Below are positions 34,813 to 44,000 of a stretch of 64,000 bases of DNA, in pieces. The stretch covers positions 1-64,000 of the forward strand of contig CAZBIC010000008.1 of the NCBI GenBank assembly GCA_964491875.1, in the 5' to 3' direction. Both the position numbers and the translations under genes were made by a program. The stretch's first letter is position 1. The number at the start of each line of letters is the position of its first letter. A model generated the notes under the pieces. The model saw nothing but the letters and a program-made list of their open reading frames with translations, was not told the origin of the DNA and made no database searches. Source of the DNA: JADJPG01 sp964491875. GTDB lineage: Bacteria; Verrucomicrobiota; Verrucomicrobiia; Limisphaerales; JADJPG01.

Positions 34813-36723
34813 ATGAAAGAGAAAAAATTAGAGACGCTGCTCTACTCCGCAGTCGGCGTGGCGGTGATGTTCATCATCGTCGTGGCCGTGAACCTCATCG
34901 CCACCGTGATGAAGACCCGGGTGGATCTTACCGAAGGCAGCATTTACACGCTCTCGCCGGGCACCAAGGCGATCCTCAAGAAGATCGATGCGCCGGTGGA
35001 AGTCCGCTTCTACTACTCGCAAAGCCAGGAACGCATTCCGTCGCAGTTCAAGGCCTATGCCAAGCAGGTTGAGGATTTGCTGAACGAGTTCCGCCAGTAC
35101 TCTGGTGGCAACCTGGAAATCAAGAAGCTCGATCCACAGCCGGATTCCGAAGCGGAAGATTTGGCGAACCTCGATGGCGTGGAAGGCCAGCTCGTGGAAA
35201 CGGGCGACAAGTTCTACCTCGGCATCGCCATCAGTCTTGATCCGCAGAAGGTCGCGCTGCCGTTCCTCCCGCCGAACCGTGAACGGTTGCTGGAATACGA
35301 TCTGGCTCGCGCCATTTCGCAAGTGCTGGCGACGAACAAGCCGGTCGTCGGCGTGATGACGCCGCTGCAGGTCATGGGCATGCAGATGCCGCCGCAGATG
35401 CGCATGCAGATGGGCGGACAGAACCAGGACCCGTGGGCGTTCATCTCGGAGCTCAAGCGCGACTTCGAAGTGCGCCAGGTGCCGATGGAGACGGAGAAGA
35501 TCGACGACGACATCAAGGTGTTAATGGTCGTTCACCCGAAGGACATCAAGGACACCGCGCTTTACGCCATCGACCAGTTCGTGATGCGCGGCGGCAAGTT
35601 GATCGCGGCGCTCGATCCGATGTGCCTCGCGGATGTCTCGAAGCAAAACCCGATGATGCCGATGCCGGGCGGACCTTCGAATCTCGAGAAGCTGCTCAAG
35701 GCGTGGGGCGTGACGTTCGACACGACCAAAGTCGTCGCCGACATGAACTACGCGCGCAAGCTGATGGTTCGTCAGGGCGCGCAGCCGGAGATTGTGCCGA
35801 CGCTGCTGTTCCTCACAGACACAGCAATTACGAAGGATGACGTCGTGGCGGCGCAGGTGGATGAAATTCTCCTGCCGTTTGCCGGTGTGTTCGAGGGAAC
35901 TCCGGCCGCCGGTTTGAAGAAGACGGCGCTGCTCAAGAGCTCGAAGAAGTCGCAGCTTGTGGAGCCGTTCCTCTCACAGATGTCGCCGGCGAAGGTGGTC
36001 GACGACTTCAAGGAGTCGGACAAGAACTACGACCTCGCGATTCGTCTCGATGGCAAGTTCAAGAGCGCGTTCCCCGAGGGTAAGCCGAAGGCGGAAGCGG
36101 CGACCGACGCGGAGAATAAGGACGAGAAGAAGCCGGAAGCTGCGGGTGATTCGCTCAAGGAAACCAAGGTGGACAACGCTGTGTTGCTGATCGGCGATAC
36201 GGACTTTTTGTCCGACCAGTTCTCCGTGCAGGTCCAGAATTTCTTCGGCCAGAAGATTATTCAGCCGCGCAACGGCAACCTGGCTCTCACGCAGAATATC
36301 GTGGAGCAGTTGGCGGGCGATCAAAACCTGATCGGCGTGCGCAGCCGCGGTTCCATGAACCGGCCCTTCACGGTCGTGAAGGAAATGCAGGCGGCCGCGA
36401 ATGCGCGTTTCCAGGCGGAGATTGCGAAGCTCCAAAAGGAAGCCGACGAGGCCAACCAGAAGCTGAACGAATTGCAGAGCAAGAAGCAGGGTAACCAGCG
36501 CTTCGTGCTCTCGAAGGAACAGCAGGAAGAGATGGAGAAGTTCAAGCAGACGCGCGCCGAGGCGAACAAGAAGTTGAAGAAGGTTCGCCGCGAGCTCGCG
36601 CAGGACATTGATTCTCTGGAACTGAAAACCAAGGTGATCAACATCGCGCTGATGCCGTTCCTGGTGGCGGTCGCGGGTGTGGGTCTGGCCGTGGTTCGCA
36701 AACAAAAGACGAAGGCAAAATGA
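34813..36723 (+). CDS. GldG-family ABC auxiliary protein
   Basis: The 636-residue protein is anchored at both ends, by TM1 (about 12-33) and by a C-terminal helix (about 612-630). The large periplasmic region has the GldG/PF09822 pattern (LTEGSIYTLSPGTKAILKKI, VEVRFYYS, GGKLIAALDPM) followed by a charged coiled coil (about 540-605, KLQKEADEANQKLNELQSKK). GldG-type proteins accompany GldA/GldF ABC systems, known in gliding Bacteroidetes but widespread in non-gliding phyla. It overlaps the next gene by 4 bp. Confidence 0.9.
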   Translation: MKEKKLETLLYSAVGVAVMFIIVVAVNLIATVMKTRVDLTEGSIYTLSPGTKAILKKIDAPVEVRFYYSQSQERIPSQFKAYAKQVEDLLNEFRQYSGGNLEIKKLDPQPDSEAEDLANLDGVEGQLVETGDKFYLGIAISLDPQKVALPFLPPNRERLLEYDLARAISQVLATNKPVVGVMTPLQVMGMQMPPQMRMQMGGQNQDPWAFISELKRDFEVRQVPMETEKIDDDIKVLMVVHPKDIKDTALYAIDQFVMRGGKLIAALDPMCLADVSKQNPMMPMPGGPSNLEKLLKAWGVTFDTTKVVADMNYARKLMVRQGAQPEIVPTLLFLTDTAITKDDVVAAQVDEILLPFAGVFEGTPAAGLKKTALLKSSKKSQLVEPFLSQMSPAKVVDDFKESDKNYDLAIRLDGKFKSAFPEGKPKAEAATDAENKDEKKPEAAGDSLKETKVDNAVLLIGDTDFLSDQFSVQVQNFFGQKIIQPRNGNLALTQNIVEQLAGDQNLIGVRSRGSMNRPFTVVKEMQAAANARFQAEIAKLQKEADEANQKLNELQSKKQGNQRFVLSKEQQEEMEKFKQTRAEANKKLKKVRRELAQDIDSLELKTKVINIALMPFLVAVAGVGLAVVRKQKTKAK

Positions 36724-37874
36724 ACCGGAAACAACTGACTCTTTTGATCGTGGTGGCCGCCGTGCTCGGCGTGTTGGGCTGGGTGGCGTACCAGAAACAG
36801 GCGGAGCCCTACAAGAAATCCGGGCAGGAGATTGGCGGCAAATTCCTGCCGAACTTCCCGCTGAACGACGTCGAGCAAATCGTCATCAAGCAGGGCAACT
36901 CCTCCACCTTCCTCGCGAAGACGGACGACGTTTGGGTGGTGAAGGATCGCGGGGATCATCCGGCGAACTTCGACACCATCAGCGAAGTGCTGCGGAAGTT
37001 CTGGGAGCTGAAGGTCGCCAAGCCGGTGAAGACCGGTCCGTCGCGTCTGCCGATGTTGGAGCTCGTTCCGCCGGACAAAGGCCCGGGCACGCTCGTGGAA
37101 TTCAAGGACAAGACGGGCAAGGTCATCAACTCTGTGCTGCTCGGTGCGAAGAGCATGAAGCAGGGCGGCGGCGATTCGCCGTTCGGCGGAGGCGGATTCC
37201 CGGATGGTCGTTACGTCATGCTCGGTACCGATGTGCAGACGGTCGCGCTGGTGGCGGAGGCGTTCAGCAACGTCGAGGCGAAGCCCGAGGACTGGCTGGA
37301 CAAGAAGGAGTGGTTCAAGGTCGAGAAGCTCAAGTCCGTGTCCGTGACCGCAGCGCAACCGACGAACAGTTGGAAGCTGTACCGCGAGACCGAAACGGGC
37401 GAATGGAAGCTCGCCGATGCGAAGGCTGGCGAAGTGCTGGATAACGGCAAGAGCGGTTCTGCCTCGAGCGCGCTGAGCTATCCGTCCTTCACGGATGTGA
37501 CGACCAACACGGCCGGGATGGACAAGCCGATCGTGGCGCGACTGGAGACGTTCGATGGTTTCCTGTTCACCGCGAAGGTGGGCAAGGCCGAGGGCGAGAA
37601 TCATTACTTCCAGATCGCGGTAGACGGGCAGTTCCCGAAGGAGCGCACGCCAGGCAAGGACGAGAAGCCTGAAGACAAAGAGAAGCTCGACAAGGAATTC
37701 GCCGAGAACACGAAGAAGCTTCAGGACAAACTTAAGTCGCTCAAAGCGCACGAGAAGTGGACTTACCTCGTCTCGAAGTGGACGGTGGACGCGTTCCTGA
37801 AAGAACGCAAAGACCTGCTCGCAGACACGAAGGAAGAGCCGGCGGCGGACGCGAAAGCGGACCCGAAGCCTTAG
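36720..37874 (+). CDS. DUF4340 domain-containing protein
   Basis: The protein has 384 residues: one N-terminal membrane anchor (about 6-24), then repeated DUF4340-type beta units (DVEQIVIKQGNSSTFLAKTDDVWVV; WKLYRETETGEWKLADAKAGEV), and a Lys/Glu-rich C-terminus. DUF4340 proteins regularly follow GldG-like genes and are probably periplasmic partners of the ABC machine. The start ATG overlaps the upstream stop codon (ATGA), and a strong terminator follows. Confidence 0.88.
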   Translation: MNRKQLTLLIVVAAVLGVLGWVAYQKQAEPYKKSGQEIGGKFLPNFPLNDVEQIVIKQGNSSTFLAKTDDVWVVKDRGDHPANFDTISEVLRKFWELKVAKPVKTGPSRLPMLELVPPDKGPGTLVEFKDKTGKVINSVLLGAKSMKQGGGDSPFGGGGFPDGRYVMLGTDVQTVALVAEAFSNVEAKPEDWLDKKEWFKVEKLKSVSVTAAQPTNSWKLYRETETGEWKLADAKAGEVLDNGKSGSASSALSYPSFTDVTTNTAGMDKPIVARLETFDGFLFTAKVGKAEGENHYFQIAVDGQFPKERTPGKDEKPEDKEKLDKEFAENTKKLQDKLKSLKAHEKWTYLVSKWTVDAFLKERKDLLADTKEEPAADAKADPKP

Positions 37875-37901
37875 CGGGTGACGATTTCAAGCAACGAAAC
37901 A

Positions 37902-37938
37902 CCCCTCGGGCCACAAGGCCGGAGGGGTTTTCTTTTTT
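37902..37938 (+). terminator. Intrinsic terminator after the ABC/DUF4340 operon
   Basis: An 11-bp stem with one mismatch (CCCCTCGGGCC / GGCCGGAGGGG) and an ACAA loop is followed by TTTTCTTTTTT. It starts 28 bp after the DUF4340 stop codon and could work in both directions, serving the convergent SDR gene. Confidence 0.9.
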
Positions 37939-37962
37939 GGAAAGCGGTAGATGACGTGAGGA

Positions 37963-38667
37963 TCACATATCCGGAACTGAGAGCGCTTGTCCGTTGTCAT
38001 TCTCGTCGAGCTTGAGGATGAACGGGACGGCGCGTTCCGCCCAGCGGGTGGCGGACGGATAATGGGCAGCGGATTCACCAAAGCAGCTTTGGAGCATGTC
38101 GGTGTTGATGATGCCGGGATTCAAGGCGACGACGCCCAAGCCGGCCGGTATCTCCATGGAGAGCGCCTGCGTGAGGCCTTCAATGGCCCATTTCGTCGCG
38201 ACGTAGGGAGCCACATCCTTGTCGGCGGAGCGTCCCCAGCCCGAGCTGAAATTCACGATCAAGCCGTGGTGCTTCTTAATCATGTTGGGGAGGAAATTTC
38301 GAATGACGTTGGCCGAGCCCTTGATGTTGACGTCGATGACGTCGGAGAAATCCTTGGCGGCAATCTTCCACAGCGGCCCGGTGGGATTGATGATGCCGGC
38401 GTTGTTCAGGATGAGGTCTGGTGCGCCGCACTTCTTGTGCAGCCGCGCCATCCACGCCTGAACTTCTTCATCCGAGGTGACGTCGACGACGTCGAAGTCG
38501 TGGCGTTTTGGATATTTCTGACGGAGCTCATCAATGAGCTGGCGACTACGTCCGCAACCCAGAACGGTATGACCCAGAGCGATGAACTTTTCAGCCATTG
38601 CCCGACCCAACCCGCGAGTGACCCCGGTAATTACAACAATTTTCTTTTTTGCTTTGTCGTCGTTCAT
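37963..38667 (-). CDS. Short-chain dehydrogenase/reductase
   Basis: The 234-residue protein has the Rossmann motif TGVTRGLG (14-21), NNAG (88-91) and the catalytic S141/142-Y155-K159 set (NFSSGWG, YVATK). It is a classical SDR using NAD(P)H. The substrate cannot be read from the sequence. It is convergent with the DUF4340 gene across a shared terminator. Confidence 0.92.
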   Translation of the reverse strand: MNDDKAKKKIVVITGVTRGLGRAMAEKFIALGHTVLGCGRSRQLIDELRQKYPKRHDFDVVDVTSDEEVQAWMARLHKKCGAPDLILNNAGIINPTGPLWKIAAKDFSDVIDVNIKGSANVIRNFLPNMIKKHHGLIVNFSSGWGRSADKDVAPYVATKWAIEGLTQALSMEIPAGLGVVALNPGIINTDMLQSCFGESAAHYPSATRWAERAVPFILKLDENDNGQALSVPDM

Positions 38668-38865
38668 AATGTGAACACGGCAGAACCCAAGTGCTGTTTA
38701 CCCCCAAACCCAGCAGGAACCAGATGGTTATGCCGGGATTTCGCATTTGAATCAATCCCAATGAATCAGGCGGGGCGGAAAGTGTCGTGATAAATTTTGT
38801 TCATCAGCGACCCAATGTTGCACCGAATGCTGGGATGGAAGGCGAGGGGCGACCTCGCAGAGGAG

Positions 38866-39903
38866 CTATTCGCGGGGCGCAAAGCGGGAGCTCTTGGCGA
38901 GCTGTTCCCACAGGGCGCGTTCCGAATCACTCACCTCGGTGGGAACCTGGATGCGTGTGACGACGAAGAGATCACCGCGCGCGCCTTCCTTGCCCAGGCC
39001 GCGTCCGCGCACGCGCAGGCGCTGGCCGCTTTGCGTGCCGGGCGGGAGCTTGATGCTGACTTCGCCTTCGAGAGTCGGCACGGAAACGCTGGTCCCAAGC
39101 ACGGCCTCCCAGGGAGCCAGGTCGAGATCGTAGGAGAGATTGTCGCCCTCGACCCGGAGATCGGGATGGCCCGCCAGACGGATCGTAAGGTAGAGATCGC
39201 CGGGGCTTCCACCGCTGGAGCCGGATTCACCTTTGCCTCCGACGCGCAGCCGCTGACCTTCCTTGATGCCAGCGGGAATCTTCACCTGATGCGTCTCGGT
39301 CTTGGCGGTGTGCCCGGCGCCATTGCAGCGATTGCAGTGCTTGCGGCCGACCATGCCGGTGCCTCCGCAGTGTTCGCAGGGCACATTGCGCCGGAGCGAA
39401 ATGGACCGCACGGCGCCTTTCAACGCCTCCTCCAGCGTGACCATGATGTCGGATTCCAGATCCCGACCACGCTCGGCGGCCTCCTCTTGATCGAACCGGA
39501 ATCCGCCACCGCCGGGAGCCGCGCCGCGGCGCGCGCCGAAGATTTGCTCAAAGAAGTCACTGAAGCCCGTGCCGCCAAACTCGAATTCCGCGCCTCCATT
39601 TCGACCGGGCCGGCCGCCACGCTGACCGCCGCTGAAGGATTCCCATCCGGGCGGAGGACGGAACTCGGAACCCTGCTTCCAGTTTGCGCCGAGCGCATCG
39701 TACTTCTGACGCTTCTCCGGATCGCTCAGGACTTCGTGCGCTTCGTTGATCTCCTTGAACTTCTCCTCCGCCTCCTTCTTGTTCTTGGCGACGTCGGGAT
39801 GGTATTGGCGCGCGAGTTTGCGGAACGCCTTGCGGATGTCGTCCGCGCTGGCGGTGCGTTCCACACCCAGCAACTTGTAATAGTCCTTATACTCGAGACC
39901 CAT
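38866..39903 (-). CDS. DnaJ/CbpA-like J-domain cochaperone with a half zinc finger
   Basis: The ATG at 39901-39903 starts a canonical J domain (YKDYYKLLGVERTASADDI, HPD in RQYHPDV). A Gly/Phe-rich linker follows, then only two of the four CxxCxGxG units (CEHCGGTGM and CNRCNGAG) and the DnaJ C-terminal substrate domains (KIPAGIKEGQRLRVGGKG; PWEAVLGTSVSVPTLEG). Full DnaJ has four zinc units and CbpA none, so this 345-residue protein is intermediate; two CxxC units could still bind one Zn. It stimulates DnaK ATPase activity. Confidence 0.9.
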   Translation of the reverse strand: MGLEYKDYYKLLGVERTASADDIRKAFRKLARQYHPDVAKNKKEAEEKFKEINEAHEVLSDPEKRQKYDALGANWKQGSEFRPPPGWESFSGGQRGGRPGRNGGAEFEFGGTGFSDFFEQIFGARRGAAPGGGGFRFDQEEAAERGRDLESDIMVTLEEALKGAVRSISLRRNVPCEHCGGTGMVGRKHCNRCNGAGHTAKTETHQVKIPAGIKEGQRLRVGGKGESGSSGGSPGDLYLTIRLAGHPDLRVEGDNLSYDLDLAPWEAVLGTSVSVPTLEGEVSIKLPPGTQSGQRLRVRGRGLGKEGARGDLFVVTRIQVPTEVSDSERALWEQLAKSSRFAPRE

Positions 39904-40038
39904 AGTGAGCGTTGATTCCGCTGCCCGGTCCGGTGGCTGCGCCTCTGGCGCCCACTGGCTGGTCAGCACATTCGGATGGTAGAACTCCGCCTGGGGTTTG
40001 ACAACTGGCGCGGTGGGCACGCGCCAACTTTGTCTCGA

Positions 40039-40968
40039 TCACGCCGTGAACGCTTCTTGCATCTGCTTCAGCAAACGCGGGACGGCGGTCCAGGGATCCT
40101 CGGCGGATTCGTATTCCAGCGCCACGTAACCGCGATAGTTCGCCGCCTTGAGAATCTTCGCCAGCCGCGGAATGTCCGAAAGCTCGGGCTTCTGGCCGCG
40201 CCGCTGCATCTCGGACTTCAACTGCACGTTCACAGCGTACGGTGCGCAACGTTCAAAGTCTCCATACGGATCGTCCGTGTGAAAGTTTGCGCTGTCCAGG
40301 TTGATGCCTACCCATGGGCTCTTCACGGTCCGGACGATCTCCAGCAGCTCCTTCGCTTCCGCGACGATGCCGCCGTGGTTCTCGATGCCGAGAATGATGC
40401 CGTGTTTGCCGGCGTAGTCCGCGCATTCCTCCAGGCCGGCGATGCACAGTTTCATGGCGTCGGCGCGGCTGACGCCGCGTGGCGCGCTTCCAGCAAAGAC
40501 GCGGATGTGCGGAGCGCCGAGCACTGCGTAGTGGTCCACCCACTTCTTCACATAGCTAATTTCCGAATCCCGCTTCTCGCCGGGTGGGAGCGTGAAGGTG
40601 TTGCCCACGGAACCGCCGCTCACCTCCACGCCACGGAGGAAGCAATGCCGCCGGAGCTTGAGCAGATAATCGCCCGTGACGTCTGGCGGGAAATAGTAGC
40701 TGGTGAGCTCGGCGCCCGGGCAGTCGTGCGTCGCGCAGTAATCGACGAACTGAAACATGTCGATTTTCTTCGTCGCGTCCGCTGGCGCCTTTTGCTCGTG
40801 ATTGCTGTTGCGGAAGTAATCGCGAAACGAATACGCCGCGAGGCTCACGGTGAGACGCGGCGGCGCAACGCGCTGGAATGGTTCGGCGGCGGAAACGCCG
40901 AGCGAAGTCAGAACAGTGGCGGCGGCGGAGCCTTTGAGAAAGGCACGACGGCTCAGGGTGGATTGCAT
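40039..40968 (-). CDS. Tat-exported sugar phosphate isomerase/epimerase-like protein
   Basis: The ATG at 40966-40968 was chosen because it opens with a twin-arginine signal (SRRAFLKGSAAATVLTSLGVSAAE). The 309-residue protein continues as a xylose-isomerase-like TIM barrel with IENHGG, GINLDSANF and a late EYES. The family is common in planctomycetes and verrucomicrobia, usually beside PVC-type dehydrogenase/cytochrome genes, as here (the next upstream gene). It is probably periplasmic and acts on a sugar or its derivative. Confidence 0.86.
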   Translation of the reverse strand: MQSTLSRRAFLKGSAAATVLTSLGVSAAEPFQRVAPPRLTVSLAAYSFRDYFRNSNHEQKAPADATKKIDMFQFVDYCATHDCPGAELTSYYFPPDVTGDYLLKLRRHCFLRGVEVSGGSVGNTFTLPPGEKRDSEISYVKKWVDHYAVLGAPHIRVFAGSAPRGVSRADAMKLCIAGLEECADYAGKHGIILGIENHGGIVAEAKELLEIVRTVKSPWVGINLDSANFHTDDPYGDFERCAPYAVNVQLKSEMQRRGQKPELSDIPRLAKILKAANYRGYVALEYESAEDPWTAVPRLLKQMQEAFTA

Positions 40969-41030
40969 GGCGGCACCGTAGCCAAACACACCGGTGATGG
41001 GGAGCAAGAATTCGAGCGTGCCCGAAACGT

Positions 41031-44000
41031 CTACTCTGTCTGCGCCGTCATGGCCACGAAGGTGGGCGCAACGTGGTTGTCGAAGCTTTCGAGGACGATC
41101 CGTTTGATTTCGCCCTGGTGCTTCGGGACGATCGTGAACCAGCGCAGCTGGCCGGAATAGGTCAGGCCGCCGACGGAACGGGATCCTGGCACTTCATACG
41201 GACGTACGTAGTCGGCGAATTCCTCGCCATTGCGCCAGGTGATTTCCTCGCTCTGGCCGTCCGCGTATTCGAGACGCGCCTTTGCAGCGGGAACGTTCAC
41301 CTGAATGTCTGGAACGCCGTAGGGGAAGCCCCAGCCGGCGACTCCGCCGAGGATGTAGAGCTTCTTGGCCGCGGTGCCGACGGAGAATTCGACGCGTTGC
41401 GGCAGCGTCTTCGCAAAGCCCGAACCGCCCTTGAGCACGATGACATTCTGGCCGCGGGTGTTGGCGGCGGGGTTCACGATGTTGAACGGGATGTTGTCGA
41501 CCATCACGATGCCGAATTGCTTGAACGCGAGTGACGCCGGATCGCTCTGGCTGGCGTAGAGTCCCTTGCGGCTGTCGGCGGTGAACGCCGCGCCGAGATC
41601 GAGCGGACGGAATCCTTTCGGAATCACCGCTGCGAGGTAGCCGACGATGTCGCGAATGCCCTTCTCGCCGAGCGCTTCGAAACCTTCGGGCATGAGGGAG
41701 AGCCCGGAGGATTTCATCGCCGCGATGTCCGCGCGGCGGATTTCGACTTCGGCTTCGAGGTTCTTCAGGACGACCTTCTCGCTGTTCTCGCTCTTGATGA
41801 TGCCGCTGTACTCCTCCTCCTTCTTGGTGGTGACATTGTACGAGATGAAGTTGCCTTCCACGACGCGGTTCGGGTCGAGGATGTGTGTCAGAAGCACGCT
41901 CTCACCATGCAAGCCCACGCCGGTGAGATTCGGGCCAGCCTCCTTGCCCTTGTCGCCGAACTTGTGGCAGACGGCGCAATTCTTCTCGAAGAGTTCCTTG
42001 CCGTTCTTCAGGTCCGCCGCGTGGCTTAAGTACGCCTGGAACTTGGTGATCAACTCGTTCTTCTCTCGCAGCTGCGGGCCTTGCACGGCTTCGAAGACGG
42101 CTTTGGCGCGTTTGGCGACAGCGGCGTCTGGATGCGTCAGCAGGCGCGTTGGCGTCTGGATGCCCAGTTCGGCGACGGCGATCTGCTTGCGCTCGATCAT
42201 GTTCAGCAGTGCGAACGCCCAGTCGCCGCGCTTGAGCAATGTGCCGATGGCGAGCGCCTTGTTCTCGGAACCGAAGCGGGAAAAATTCTTCAACAACACG
42301 GCGGCGGCGAGCGGGCTCGTGGTATTGCCGAGTTCGGTGATGATGTGCTTCTGCACTTCCTTGGACGCGCCGTTGACGATCAGGCTGTCGAGCCGCGAGA
42401 TGATTTCGGCGCGCAACGATTGCACCGTCATCAGCGTGGTGATGTAGGCGTTCCGATCTTCGTCCTTCACCTTGTCCTTCACCAGTTCAGCGAGCAGGGA
42501 TTTGCGGAGTTCCCGCAATTCGGTGGCGTAGGTTCCGCCTTTGTCGTAGTGGCTGATGATCGGGAACGCGGCGATGCGCAGCGAACGGCTCTCGGATTTC
42601 AGCAACGCTTTGATCGCCGCGTCGATGTTGGTGGAGGCTGGCGGCGCGTAGGTCTCCAGATTCTTGGCGTAGGCGGTGAGCACCGTGATTTTTAGTTTGT
42701 CCGTGACGGCAGCCTGGCGCGAGGCGTGGGCAAGAATCCACGTCGTGGCGTCGGCGTCTTTCTTCTGGAGGAAATCTTCCACGAGCGGCGTGACGAGTTC
42801 GCGGTAGTTGTCCGATTTGTCCGAGGCGAAGGAAGCGCGGATGAAGTTCGTCGGCGCGAGCCGGGCAACGCCGAGCATGGCGGACTTTGCCCAGGTGTCG
42901 CGGGAATCCTTCAGGTCGGAGAAGAGTTTGTGAACCGCGGAAATGACATCCTTGTTGGGTGTCCATTGCGTGAGAGCGAGCAGGGCATCGAGACGTGTGC
43001 GCTCGGAGGTGTCCTTCAGCTGCTTGATGACGGCGGTGAAGACATTGCTCGCCGGCGCGGCGCGGAGTTCCGGCACGATGCGGAGCGCGTTGTTCTGGAC
43101 GGTCGGATGCGGGTCGGTGATGGCGGCGATCAAGTTGGAGGAGCTCAACGAGTTCAGCGCGTGCAACGTCCACAAGGCGTGGAGGCGCGCGTAAGTGACG
43201 CGATTGGAGAGGAGGCTGGTCAGCGCGGGGGTGGCGGTCCGGTCGTTGCGCTCGGCGAGCAGGCGTTGCGCGGTCAGGCGAACCCACGCGTTCTGGTGGG
43301 CGAGCGCGGCTGTGAGTTCCTGCGAGGTGGCGGTGGCGAGATTGGGAAAGGGATTCTTGCGCGCCTGCTTGTGTTGAATGCGCCAGATGCGGCCGTGTTC
43401 ATGATCGCGGTCAGGGCGCACGGCGGCGTTGCCCATGCCGTGGGCGACGCCGCGGATGTCGTTGTGCGAGATCGCCTGGTTGTAGAAATCGAGCAGATAC
43501 ATCGCGCCATCGGGACCGATGCGCGTGTGCACGGGACGGAACCAGAGATCGTTGCCGGCAATGAACTCGACGTCGTCGCGGCGGGTGGCGTCGAAGGTCG
43601 GATTCTCGCCGCGCGTGATGATGTCCTCGTGAACGATGTGAACGGTCGGTTCGCAGACGAATGCGCTGCCGTTGTATTTCTCCGGCCATGCACCGCCGCT
43701 GTAAACCGTGCAACCGGACGCGCCGGTGAAGACGCCGACGGGTGCGACTTGAACGTATTCGTGACGCGGATCGCCGAAGATAGGGTTGACCTTCTGGTGG
43801 TCCTCGATGGACTTCGTGCTGGAGGCGTTGCCGAGCTTGCCGCGGGCGAGGTAGCGCTCAGGCATGACGACGTGGTTGATGTGCGGGCCGTTGGCCATCG
43901 AGTAGAAGAGTTCGCCTTCCTCGTTGAAATCGATGCCCCAGGAGTTGCCGTTGTAGGAGGCAACTTGCTCGATGGCGCTGGCGTCGGGCTTGAAGCGGAA

